The notes under the pieces were generated by a model. It was not told where the DNA came from. It saw nothing but the letters and a program-made list of their open reading frames with translations, and searched no databases. This document shows, one piece after another, positions 35,700-43,772 of a DNA stretch of 64,000 nt. Position 1 is the first letter of the stretch. Each line of letters starts with the position of its first letter. Made by a program: the position numbers and the translations under genes. Origin of the DNA: Bog-756 sp963704615 (GTDB lineage: Bacteria; Actinomycetota; Acidimicrobiia; Acidimicrobiales; RAAP-2); assembly GCA_963704615.1 (NCBI GenBank), contig OY969923.1:3162001-3226000 (forward strand), given 5' to 3'.

Positions 35700-36500
35700 A
35701 TGGGGCAAACGAACAATGGCAGACCCCCCCGCACCCGGCCCTCTGGTCGCCATCCCGAGGCCCGCAATGCGACAGCCCTGAGGGCCATGGCCGAAGCGGC
35801 TCGGCGGTCCCGAGAGGCGATGGGCGAGACCACGGGACCGTCATGGAGTGCCGGTCTGCCCTCGACCACAGCGGAGGCGCCTGCCCCAAGCCAGGCTCAT
35901 CGGACGGTGGCCTTTGAGGACCCACCCTTCTTCGGCGAGGCGCCCAGTGGTCCGGCACCACGGGCATCCGGGACCCACACCGCCACCGCCCGCCGGCCCA
36001 GCGAGGCACGCTGGGAGCATCGCCTGATGGCAGCCGTGGTGGTGGTGGGAACGCTGCTGGTCGGCGTCAGCGTGGCTGTGGCCGTGTCCTCTCGCGCCAC
36101 GAACGTCAAAGAACCGCCATCCACGATCACCCGGACGACCCAAGGGCACGGCGGCGCCACCGGACCCGGGGCGGGCCAGACTCCGACTCCGGCAACCACT
36201 CCGACGCCGGCACCGACGACACCCGGCGTGGCGGTGGCGGGAGGCGCCCCGGTGCTGTCCTCGATCACACCGGCCACCGGAGGCCCGGGTCAGACCGTGG
36301 TCATCAGCGGGTCGGGGCTCATGAGCGCAGACGGTCAGATCGTCGCCACCTTCGGGGGACAGGTGGCACCGACCAGTTGCCCGTCCCCGAACACCTGTCT
36401 GGCCACCGTGCCTGACATCGCCGGCGCCCCGCCGACCGTCCCGGTGAAGCTGTCCACCGCTGGAGGGACGTCGAACGCCATGAGCTTCGCCTACGGGTAA
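35700..36500 (+). CDS. Single-pass membrane protein with IPT/TIG domain
   Basis: The 266-residue protein starts at ATG 35700 with AAGGAG at good spacing. Residues 1-105 are basic and Pro/Ala-rich and probably cytoplasmic, and one membrane helix lies at about 109-131 (LMAAVVVVGTLLVGVSV). A Thr/Pro linker (150-177) then leads to a single extracellular IPT/TIG Ig-like domain (about 180-266) with PVLSSITPATGGPGQTVVI and GSGLMSAD. It faces the LCP gene and could be part of the same envelope function; no closer assignment is possible. Confidence 0.75.
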   Translation: MGQTNNGRPPRTRPSGRHPEARNATALRAMAEAARRSREAMGETTGPSWSAGLPSTTAEAPAPSQAHRTVAFEDPPFFGEAPSGPAPRASGTHTATARRPSEARWEHRLMAAVVVVGTLLVGVSVAVAVSSRATNVKEPPSTITRTTQGHGGATGPGAGQTPTPATTPTPAPTTPGVAVAGGAPVLSSITPATGGPGQTVVISGSGLMSADGQIVATFGGQVAPTSCPSPNTCLATVPDIAGAPPTVPVKLSTAGGTSNAMSFAYG

Positions 36501-36556
36501 GCCGCCACGAAGCGAGGGCAAAGCGGGATCGAGCAGGGCCGCGGAGCTGCGGCAAT

Positions 36557-37375
36557 ATGGGGCCTATGGCCGAGCGCAACCTCCTCACCCGACTGACGGT
36601 CCGCGGCGCTCTGCGGGTGCCCGAGATCACCGTGTACTTCTGGGTGATCAAAGCCCTGTCGACAGCCATGGGCGAGGCGACCTCTGACTATCTCGTCCAC
36701 ACCTTGCATCCCGCACCCGCCGTCGGCCTGGGCTTCGTCGCCTTCGTCGGCGCCCTGACACTGCAGTTCTCGATGGGGCGGTACGTGGCCTGGACGTACT
36801 GGTTGGCCGTTGTCATGGTCGGGGTCTTCGGGACCATGGCGGCTGACGTCCTCCACGTCGGCTTCGGCGTGCCCTATCCGGTGTCGAGCACCCTCTACGG
36901 CGTGATCCTGGCGGCCGTGTTCGTCTTGTGGCAGAGGACCGAGAAGACCCTCTCGTTCCACACCATCGACACCCCCCGGCGGGAGGCCTTCTACTGGGCC
37001 GCCGTGGTCGCGACCTTCGCATTGGGGACGGCCATCGGTGACCTGACGGCGACGACCTTCGACTTGGGCTATTTGACCTCCGGTTTCCTCTTTGCCGGCC
37101 TGATCGCCGTCCCCGCCATCGGCTACTGGCGCTTCCACTGGAACCCGATCTTCTCGTTCTGGTTCGCCTACGTCGTCACCCGGCCGCTCGGCGCCTCCTT
37201 CGCGGACTGGATGGGAAAGCCCTCGAGCGTCGGTGGGCTCGGGTGGGGCGACGGGAAGGTGGCTCTGGCGCTGACCGTGATCATCATCGTCATGGTGACC
37301 TTTTTGGCCCTCACTCGCCTCGATGTGCAGGCGGACACGCCCACCGAGGACGGCTCTCAGCTCGAGGGCGGCTGA
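36557..37375 (+). CDS. COG4705-like multi-pass membrane protein
   Basis: The 272-residue protein has about eight helices and the COG4705 signature VPEITVYFWVIKALSTAMGEATSDYL near the N-terminus. Related short motifs recur at GTAIGDLTATT and GASFADWMGK, showing internal repetition. Members are described as uncharacterised membrane-anchored proteins, often near metal or redox genes. The preferred start is ATG 36557 or the ATG three codons later (MAERNLL). Confidence 0.85.
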   Translation: MGPMAERNLLTRLTVRGALRVPEITVYFWVIKALSTAMGEATSDYLVHTLHPAPAVGLGFVAFVGALTLQFSMGRYVAWTYWLAVVMVGVFGTMAADVLHVGFGVPYPVSSTLYGVILAAVFVLWQRTEKTLSFHTIDTPRREAFYWAAVVATFALGTAIGDLTATTFDLGYLTSGFLFAGLIAVPAIGYWRFHWNPIFSFWFAYVVTRPLGASFADWMGKPSSVGGLGWGDGKVALALTVIIIVMVTFLALTRLDVQADTPTEDGSQLEGG

Positions 37376-37514
37376 CACCTACGGCCGCGAAGGCGAGAGA
37401 ATTCCTGCCCGATCCGTGGGGACCAGTGGTTTGGAGCGCCACGTCTCCCGGGTACACATCACTCATGGTGGTCGTCTGGAGACCGATTCTGCTGTTGCTC
37501 GTTGCCGCGGCCTG

Positions 37515-38240
37515 ATGTCCGTTCGTGCGGCTTCACGCGTCCTCGCTCGGATCCACCCGGACGAAGAGAAAGAGGTCGCGGGCGACGGATCCCGCCCGTC
37601 CCCCGACCACGGATCGGCGAACGGGGGCCGACCCCGCTCGGTACAGGGCGGTGAAGCGCCGAACGGGAAAAACCGCGATCTGACCATCACCGAGGTCGCC
37701 AAGGCCACCGGCGTGGACCGTCGGACCATCCAACGGCGGCTCGCCCAGGGGGACTTTCCCAACGCCCACCGGAGCGGCACCGGCCGCCAAGCCGCCGGTC
37801 CGTGGTTCATCCCCGTCACCGACCTGCTCGCCGCCGGTGTCACCCTGCACCCCCCGCATGACGGCGAGGCCGGTGGCGACAAGACCGAGCCCTCCGACAT
37901 GGCGATTCTTCGCGCCGAGGTTGCTTCCCTCCGGGTCCGGCTGGCGAAGGCCGAGGCCGTGGTGGCCGGACAGGACCGGGCCATCGAGGTCCACGACCGG
38001 GCCATTTGGGGCCTGACCGGCGCCCGTCCCTGGTCCGGGTTCACCCGGCCAGCCTCGACGGCCGCCAACAGTGCCCCCTCCAAGGATGGAGCCACCGAAC
38101 CCGATCAGCCCACCCGTCCACCCGAGCCGACCCTCGCTCCTGGTGCCCCGGTCAAGTTGACGCCCCCTTGGGAGCCGGTGTCACTACCTCCGCCCCGTCA
38201 GCGGAGTTGGCTGCGATGGTGGCACCGCGCCCCGACCTGA
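37515..38240 (+). CDS. HTH-domain protein with coiled coil
   Basis: The 241-residue protein has a helix-turn-helix at about residues 54-95: DLTITEVAKATGVDRRTIQRR followed by a wing-like segment, similar to MerR/excisionase-type or phage-like DNA-binding domains. A coiled coil (about 130-165, ILRAEVASLRVRLAKAEAVV) suggests dimerisation, and the C-terminus is Pro-rich. No ribosome site stands out before ATG 37515 and the frame is open to 37323, so the start is uncertain. No integrase, transposase or plasmid gene adjoins it. Confidence 0.6.
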   Translation: MSVRAASRVLARIHPDEEKEVAGDGSRPSPDHGSANGGRPRSVQGGEAPNGKNRDLTITEVAKATGVDRRTIQRRLAQGDFPNAHRSGTGRQAAGPWFIPVTDLLAAGVTLHPPHDGEAGGDKTEPSDMAILRAEVASLRVRLAKAEAVVAGQDRAIEVHDRAIWGLTGARPWSGFTRPASTAANSAPSKDGATEPDQPTRPPEPTLAPGAPVKLTPPWEPVSLPPPRQRSWLRWWHRAPT

Positions 38241-38356
38241 GCCCGGGGCCCGGAAGGGTCTCCTCGTCCCCCATGGTGCGGTTTTGCCTGTTCCGCCCCG
38301 ATCGGGCGCCGAAGAGTCAATTCAAGCCCCGGGCCGGACCTGCCGATGTCAACCCC

Positions 38357-38680
38357 ATGAGCGCGCACCCGGAGAACCTGACATGGACTCAGTCGGACAC
38401 CCCGATTCGGGTGGTCCTGGATGCCCAAACCGACTACACCATGTTCGGAGACGAGCAGCTGCTGACCGAGCGTGATCGGCAGAGGAAGCAGCTGGAGGAG
38501 CTCACCATGCACCCCGGATGCTCACCGACCGTGTCGAAGCTCCGCGCCAGCATCGACCGCGAAGTGGAGCGCATGACCGACGAGATTCGTCGCCGCGAGC
38601 GGCTGAGGCATCCGTCGTCGCAAAGCTTGAGTGGACGGCTGCGATCGCTGCGGTCGCTCTCGTGGCCGCCCAGCTCTTAG
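38357..38680 (+). CDS. Hypothetical small protein, possibly frameshifted membrane protein
   Basis: The 107-residue frame encodes a hydrophilic helical protein with a charged stretch (TERDRQRKQLEEL and VERMTDEIRRRERLR). Immediately beyond residue 83 the neighbouring frame encodes VVAKLEWTAAIAAVALVAAQ, a convincing membrane helix followed by RRRS. A +1 or -1 change near 38605 would join a helical domain to a C-terminal anchor. No ribosome site is clear at ATG 38357. I treat it as a weak call. Confidence 0.35.
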   Translation: MSAHPENLTWTQSDTPIRVVLDAQTDYTMFGDEQLLTERDRQRKQLEELTMHPGCSPTVSKLRASIDREVERMTDEIRRRERLRHPSSQSLSGRLRSLRSLSWPPSS

Positions 38681-38775
38681 GCGCCACACTCCGACGTCGC
38701 TCGACGGGCCCGGGGCCGACCTGCCGGCGCCTCCCTACACTTGGGCTTCGTGATCAAAGGCTCCACTATCGGCTC

Positions 38776-39522
38776 ATGACCGGCCCTCAACCCGATCAAG
38801 GGGTCAACGACCACGGTGTCGGCCGGCCACTCCAGCCCGACACCGTGGGGCTGCTCGAAGGCATCACCACCACCCGTGCCATTCGCCGCTACCGCGCCGA
38901 GCCCGTGCCCGAGCACGTGCTGCGCGACGTGTTGTTCGCCGCCACCCGTGCGCCCAGCGGTTCGAATCGCCAGCCCTTTCGCTTCCTGGTCCTCACCGAC
39001 GGGCCGAAGGCGCAGTCAGCCAAGCGCCTGGTGGCGGCGGCGGCCCGCAAGGCCTGGGGTGTGAAACGGACCGCCGACGGCTACGACCAAGGCTCCGGGT
39101 CCGACAGCGGCTCACGCAAGGCAGCCATGGCCAGGACCATGGAGGCCTACGTCGAGAACCTGGACGAGGCACCCGTCCTGATCCTGCCGTGCCTCATCCG
39201 CTACCGCCAGGCCAGTCCCGTCGACGGGGCATCCATCTACCCCGCGTGCCAGAACCTCCTCCTGGCGGCGCGGGCGCTCGGCTACGGAGGCGTGATGACG
39301 ACATGGAACTTGTTCGTCGACAGCGAGCTCCGGACCTTGCTCGCTATCCCCGATGACGTCTTGGTTGCTGCCTCGATCACTCTGGGCCGACCCCAGGGCA
39401 AACACGGGCCCGTCCGGCGCCGACCCCTGGGCGAACTCGTCTACTTCGATCAGTGGGGCCAATCCGCGCCTTTCGCCGTCGACCCTCCCGGAACCCGTTA
39501 CACCAGGGCGGGGCCGCGGTAA
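38776..39522 (+). CDS. Nitroreductase-family FMN oxidoreductase
   Basis: The 248-residue protein has the nitroreductase signature TTRAIRRYRAEPVPEHVLRDVLFAATRAPSGSNRQPFRF at about residues 31-70 (FMN phosphate contact), a central YPACQNLLLAARALGYG, and the C-terminal ITLGRPQGK with flavin contact. An insertion with Gly/Ser (GYDQGSGSDSGSRK) sits near residue 105. The physiological substrate is unknown. It precedes the TSUP gene by 114 bp. Confidence 0.88.
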   Translation: MTGPQPDQGVNDHGVGRPLQPDTVGLLEGITTTRAIRRYRAEPVPEHVLRDVLFAATRAPSGSNRQPFRFLVLTDGPKAQSAKRLVAAAARKAWGVKRTADGYDQGSGSDSGSRKAAMARTMEAYVENLDEAPVLILPCLIRYRQASPVDGASIYPACQNLLLAARALGYGGVMTTWNLFVDSELRTLLAIPDDVLVAASITLGRPQGKHGPVRRRPLGELVYFDQWGQSAPFAVDPPGTRYTRAGPR

Positions 39523-39636
39523 TGCGGAGCCCAACCGGCAAACTCAGGCCACAACGTTGACCTGGAGCCACACGTATGCTCGATCCGTGAAGATGGCCTA
39601 TCGGAACGCTCGACCGACCGTCAAAAATGGAAGCCT

Positions 39637-40548
39637 ATGAGTGTCGACCCCTACATCGTCCTGGGAAGTGCCGTGGTGGGCTTCCTGGTCGGACTGACCG
39701 GCGCCGGCGGCGGTGCCCTGATGACCCCGATGCTGATCTTGCTCTTCGGCATCAAACCGTCAGCGGCCATCTCGAGTGATCTGGTGGCGGCGGTCCTCAT
39801 GCGGCCGGTGGGTGCGCTGGTCCACCTGAGCAAGGGGACGGTCAACCTCGCTCTGGTCGGCTGGATGGTTCTGGGCTCGGTGCCCATGGCCTTCGCCGGC
39901 GCCTTCTTCCTGCATCTCCTGGGAAGCTCGACATCAGCAGAGAACAACATTCAGGTTGCCCTCGGAGCGGCCCTCCTCCTGGGCGCGGCAGCGATGGTTC
40001 TGCGCTTTGCCCTGGACAAGCGATCCGGACAGACTCGCTCGGCCGTCGTCCATGGCGTGAGCGTGCGCCCGCTGCCGACTGTCCTGATCGGGATGATCGG
40101 AGGAGTCATCGTCGGGATGACCTCCGTGGGATCCGGATCACTGATGATCGTCCTGCTCCTCTTTCTCTACCCCATGCTGGGGGCCAACCAACTGGTGGGC
40201 ACCGATCTGACCCAGGCTGTGCCTCTGACTCTGGCCGCGGCGCTGGGGGCGTTGGCTTTCGGCCATGTGGAGTTCGCTGTCACCACGTCGATCGTCATCG
40301 GCAGCGTCCCCGCTGTGCTCGTCGGCGCGTTCTTCTCCTCGCGGGCACCGGACAAGTACATCCGGCCCGCCATCACCTTCGTGATCTTCGCTTCCGGCCT
40401 CAAGTACGTGGGTGTGGGAACCACGGCTCTCGGATGGATTCTGTGCGTGGTCCTCTTCGCCGCGCTCGCCGTGTGGCTCACCTATGTGCGACCGTGGCGG
40501 AACGAGCCGATGGCGGAGGAGGTGCTCGAGAGCGCGGCGGACCCGTAA
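39637..40548 (+). CDS. TSUP/TauE-SafE-family membrane exporter
   Basis: The 303-residue protein has about eight to nine helices with the two repeated halves of the family: VVGFLVGLTGAGGGALMTPML near the N-terminus and MIGGVIVGMTSVGSGSLMIVL in the second half. Members export sulfite, sulfoacetate or related organic anions. The sulfotransferase and the SQD1-like gene further downstream raise the idea of sulfur-anion export, but distance makes this weak. Confidence 0.88.
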   Translation: MSVDPYIVLGSAVVGFLVGLTGAGGGALMTPMLILLFGIKPSAAISSDLVAAVLMRPVGALVHLSKGTVNLALVGWMVLGSVPMAFAGAFFLHLLGSSTSAENNIQVALGAALLLGAAAMVLRFALDKRSGQTRSAVVHGVSVRPLPTVLIGMIGGVIVGMTSVGSGSLMIVLLLFLYPMLGANQLVGTDLTQAVPLTLAAALGALAFGHVEFAVTTSIVIGSVPAVLVGAFFSSRAPDKYIRPAITFVIFASGLKYVGVGTTALGWILCVVLFAALAVWLTYVRPWRNEPMAEEVLESAADP

Positions 40549-40861
40549 GGACAACGGGCCGTCGCAGCCACCCGTCCCCAGCTGGCGAGTGTCCATCACC
40601 CCCCTTCCCTGCACGTCACCTGGCCACGGCAATGGCCATCGATGCCGGTCAGTCGGTCCTGTGTGGCGCCTCGACCGTGCCGCCGCACCGATGTGGCGGC
40701 CCACGGCACAAAGAGGCGACGGGCGCAGGTCACCAGGGGTGACCGGATATCCCTCGGCAACAGGACTTACTCTCTTGTGCAATCGCTGCCCATACGGCAG
40801 GCTGGAGGGACCTCATTTCGGAGTTGAGGCCGCGCTTGAGCAGTCAGACGGGGGGTGTGAC
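40549..40861. other. Non-coding gap before the glycan island
   Basis: The 313-bp gap carries no credible gene. A perfect 7-bp inverted repeat with three-base loop (GGTCACC-AGG-GGTGACC) lies at 40728-40744, about 120 bp upstream of the GT2 start, and could be an operator or a transcript hairpin; there is no U-tract. Confidence 0.4.
40728..40744. promoter_or_regulatory. Inverted repeat upstream of the GT2-AftD run
   Basis: GGTCACCAGGGGTGACC has perfect 7-bp arms. It is 118 bp upstream of the first gene of the glycan operon. No regulator gene is adjacent, so whether it is an operator is unknown. Confidence 0.4.
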
Positions 40862-41836
40862 ATGGGGATCAACCTGAGCCTGGTGATACCCGCTTTCAAC
40901 GAAGCCGATCGGCTGTCGAGCGGTCTGCAGTTGTTGATGGAAGGGATCTCCCCCGACGACACGGAGATTCTGGTCATCGACGACGGCAGCACGGACGGCA
41001 CCGCCGAGGTGGCCCGACGCGCCCTCGACTCGTGGCCCCAGCACTCCGTTGTCTCGTTGGCCCACAATCGCGGCAAGGGAGCGGCCGTCAGGACCGGAGT
41101 GGTGCGAGCCCGAGGGGACGTGATCGCCTACATCGATGCCGACATGGCAACGGATCCCCAGGATCTCAAGTCGTTGCTGGTGGCGCTCGAGGGGAACCAT
41201 GTCGTGGTCGGATCTCGGGCGCACCCGGGATCGGTCGTGCACCGGGAAGTGCACCGCCGGGTGATGAACCGGACCTTTGGGATGGTGGTGGCCTCGATGA
41301 CCCAACTCCCCTACATGGACACCCAGTGCGGCTTCAAGGCGTTCAGGGGACCCGTCGCCAAGCTTCTGTTCCACGGCAGCCGCCTGGACCGGTTCGCCTT
41401 CGACGTCGAGGTGCTGGATCTGGCGGCCAGACTGGATCTCCGTATGGAGGAGGTTGCCGTCCATTGGACAGACATACCGGGAAGCCACGTCCGACCGATC
41501 CATGACGGATTGGAGATGCTCCGGGATGTGGCCCGCTCGCGGTTCATCCAGAAATTGCAGCCTCCTATGCACGGTGTGTTCGTTCGGCAGGTCCCGATCG
41601 AGGGGGCAGAGGCGCTGGTCAAACCGTTCGTCCGCAGTGTGGATCCCATCGTCGAATGGGAGGATGGGACGGCCGTACTGTTCCCCTGTCTCCCCCCCAC
41701 CGTGTCGCGCCGGATCTCGAACCGGTTGCGGTCTGACCTCGAGGCATACAAGCCCGAGGAGTTGAACGTCGAATTCAGGGCTCTCTTCGCTCCGATCTCG
41801 GCGATGGACGTCCACACCAGGGAGATTGCGATGTGA
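40862..41836 (+). CDS. Family 2 glycosyltransferase (DPM1/ALG5-like)
   Basis: The 324-residue protein is a GT-A-fold enzyme: NLSLVIPAFNEADRL, the nucleotide-binding VIDDGSTDGTAEVA, the metal-binding YIDADMATDP, and the DPM1-type acceptor motif DTQCGFKAFRG. ATG 40862 is preceded by GGGGGGTGTGAC. The family typically transfers a hexose to a polyprenyl phosphate, here probably supplying a lipid-linked donor for GT-C enzymes such as the AftD-like and the paralogous membrane proteins. A C-terminal extension of about 100 residues (after ARSRFIQKLQPP) is unusual. The end overlaps the methyltransferase start (GTGA). Confidence 0.9.
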   Translation: MGINLSLVIPAFNEADRLSSGLQLLMEGISPDDTEILVIDDGSTDGTAEVARRALDSWPQHSVVSLAHNRGKGAAVRTGVVRARGDVIAYIDADMATDPQDLKSLLVALEGNHVVVGSRAHPGSVVHREVHRRVMNRTFGMVVASMTQLPYMDTQCGFKAFRGPVAKLLFHGSRLDRFAFDVEVLDLAARLDLRMEEVAVHWTDIPGSHVRPIHDGLEMLRDVARSRFIQKLQPPMHGVFVRQVPIEGAEALVKPFVRSVDPIVEWEDGTAVLFPCLPPTVSRRISNRLRSDLEAYKPEELNVEFRALFAPISAMDVHTREIAM

Positions 41837-42570
41837 AGGGGCTCCGGCGGTCGGTCGAGCTGTTCCGAGCCTTTCGCCACGAAGGCACCGACCCGGCAAC
41901 CTTCTACGGACTCCTGGCCGACGATACGGTCTCGGACGTCTCCCGATTCTGCCAGGTGAACGAGTCGATCGTCCTTGATGTCGGCGGAGCATCAGGTTAT
42001 GTCGCTGACGCCTTCCGCGAGGCCGGAGCCCGCCCCCTCACCGCCGAGTACGACGTCGACCAGATGAACGAGCACGGCCGGAAATTGGTGGACGGGATCA
42101 TCGCCGATGGTTGCGCCCTGCCCTGTGCAACCGGATCGGTCGATATCAGCTATTCCTCGAACGTGTTGGAGCACGTCGTCTCCCATCAGCGCATGCTGGA
42201 GGAAATGGTCCGCGTCGTGTCCCCCGGTGGCGTGATCTATCTCACCTTCACCAACTGGCTCTCCCCGTGGGGGGGCCACGAGACCTCACCTTGGCACTAT
42301 CTCGGTGGTGAGTGGGCGGCTCAGCGGTATGAGCGGAAGACCGGAGCTCCAGCCAAAAACAGATACGGAGTCAGCCTCTTCCGCTTGAGCGTGGCCGAGG
42401 TGCTGGGCTGGTGCGAAAAATGTCCCGACGTGGTCGTGCTCGACGCCTTTCCCCGGTACTATCCCCGCTGGTCCAAGTGGTTGGTCAGGGTGCCCGGTCT
42501 GCGGGAATTCCTGACCTGGAACCTGGTTGTGGTGATGCGTCGGAAGAGCACTGCTGCTTCCGAGTCGTAA
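41833..42570 (+). CDS. SAM-dependent methyltransferase (class I)
   Basis: The 245-residue protein has the glycine-rich motif I in IVLDVGGASGYVADAF, an acidic motif II (AEYDVD), and a motif for SSNVLEHV and the post-motif VVSPGGVIYLTFTN, all typical of class I methyltransferases of the Methyltransf_11 kind. The GTG start overlaps the GT2 stop codon, so the two are coupled. In this context the acceptor is likely a sugar or lipid-linked intermediate. The C-terminal helix (FLTWNLVVVM) is amphipathic. Confidence 0.87.
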   Translation: MKGLRRSVELFRAFRHEGTDPATFYGLLADDTVSDVSRFCQVNESIVLDVGGASGYVADAFREAGARPLTAEYDVDQMNEHGRKLVDGIIADGCALPCATGSVDISYSSNVLEHVVSHQRMLEEMVRVVSPGGVIYLTFTNWLSPWGGHETSPWHYLGGEWAAQRYERKTGAPAKNRYGVSLFRLSVAEVLGWCEKCPDVVVLDAFPRYYPRWSKWLVRVPGLREFLTWNLVVVMRRKSTAASES

Positions 42571-42698
42571 GAAGCCGCTATTTTAGGCGCTGACGATGAC
42601 GCCTTGGGGGGCAGGTCAAGCTTGGTAATCTCGCAGATGCGGCAGTGTGCTCCGGTTACGCCCACGGCAGCGACCCGTTCGAAGACCGTGAAGATTTC

Positions 42699-43772
42699 GT
42701 GCGCATAGCGCTCATGAATTGGCGCGACCTCGCCAACGAACACGCCGGAGGGGCGGAGGTCTTCTTCGACCGGCTAGCCGTCGAGCTCATGGGGATGGGC
42801 CACGAGGTCACTCTTCTGTGCGGGGGTCCGGTGGGGCAGCGGCCCTATCCGGTGATCGACCTGGGGGGAACGTTCTCCCAGTACGTGCGGGCCCCGTTCG
42901 CGCACCACAAAACAGTGCGGGATTGGGATCTATTGGTCGACACCGAAAACGGGCTCCCCTACTTCTCTCCTTTGTGGCGAAGAAAGCCCATTCTGGCTTG
43001 TGTGCTCCACGTGCACACTGAACAGTGGGAAGACCGGTTCCCTCCTCCTGTGGCCGCTGTCGGCCGCCTCGCCGAGTCGAGGATCATGCCCCTGGTCTAC
43101 CGCCGGGTCCCGTTCATGGCCATTTCGGCCTCGACCGCGTCATCGTTGGAGAGCATCGGAGTCGACCGGCACCGGATCCACGTCCTCAACCCGGGGGTCG
43201 ACCGCCCGACGACCACGGCGGGCCAGCGATCGGTGGACCCCCTGTTCCTCTGCGTCGGAAGGCTCATGCCCTACAAGCGGGTCGATCTGCTCCTTCGGGT
43301 GTGGGACCAGGTGCGTCCCGTGGTCGGCGGCCAACTGCTGATAGTCGGCGACGGCCCCGAGCGCGCTTCCCTCGAGGCTCAGGCCGGCGACGGGGTGGTG
43401 TTCACGGGAAGGGTGGATGAAGACGAGAAGTGGCGGCTGTATCGTCGGGCCTGGGCGCTGGTCCACCCCGCACACCACGAGGGATGGGGCATCGTGATCA
43501 CCGAGGCGGGAGAAGTGGGCACCCCTGCGCTCGGGTTCAATGTTCCCGGGGTCAAGGATGCGATCGTGGACGGCGTCACCGGGATCGTCGTCGAATCCGA
43601 GGTCGACCTCGCCCGGCAGTGGACCGGGTTGGCGGACAACCGCTCGCTACGTGAACGCCTGTCCGAAGGAGCCCGACGGCACTCGTCCACCTTCGGTTGG
43701 GACCAGGTGGCGAGCGACTTCGTCATCATCGCCGAAAACGTGGTCGAATCAGCGGCCAAGCAGCGCCGATGA
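42699..43772 (+). CDS. Family 4 glycosyltransferase
   Basis: The 357-residue protein (GTG 42699) has a GT-B fold: an N-terminal domain with GGAEVFFDRLAVELMGMGHEV, and a C-terminal Rossmann domain with FLCVGRLMPYKRVDLLL and the EX7E motif in HEGWGIVITEAGEVGTPALG. It should transfer a sugar from a nucleotide donor. An in-frame start at 42645 is possible. Its last bases overlap the AftD start (ATGA), giving a coupled run GT2-methyltransferase-GT4-AftD, although 128 bp separates the methyltransferase from GT4. Confidence 0.9.
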   Translation: MRIALMNWRDLANEHAGGAEVFFDRLAVELMGMGHEVTLLCGGPVGQRPYPVIDLGGTFSQYVRAPFAHHKTVRDWDLLVDTENGLPYFSPLWRRKPILACVLHVHTEQWEDRFPPPVAAVGRLAESRIMPLVYRRVPFMAISASTASSLESIGVDRHRIHVLNPGVDRPTTTAGQRSVDPLFLCVGRLMPYKRVDLLLRVWDQVRPVVGGQLLIVGDGPERASLEAQAGDGVVFTGRVDEDEKWRLYRRAWALVHPAHHEGWGIVITEAGEVGTPALGFNVPGVKDAIVDGVTGIVVESEVDLARQWTGLADNRSLRERLSEGARRHSSTFGWDQVASDFVIIAENVVESAAKQRR

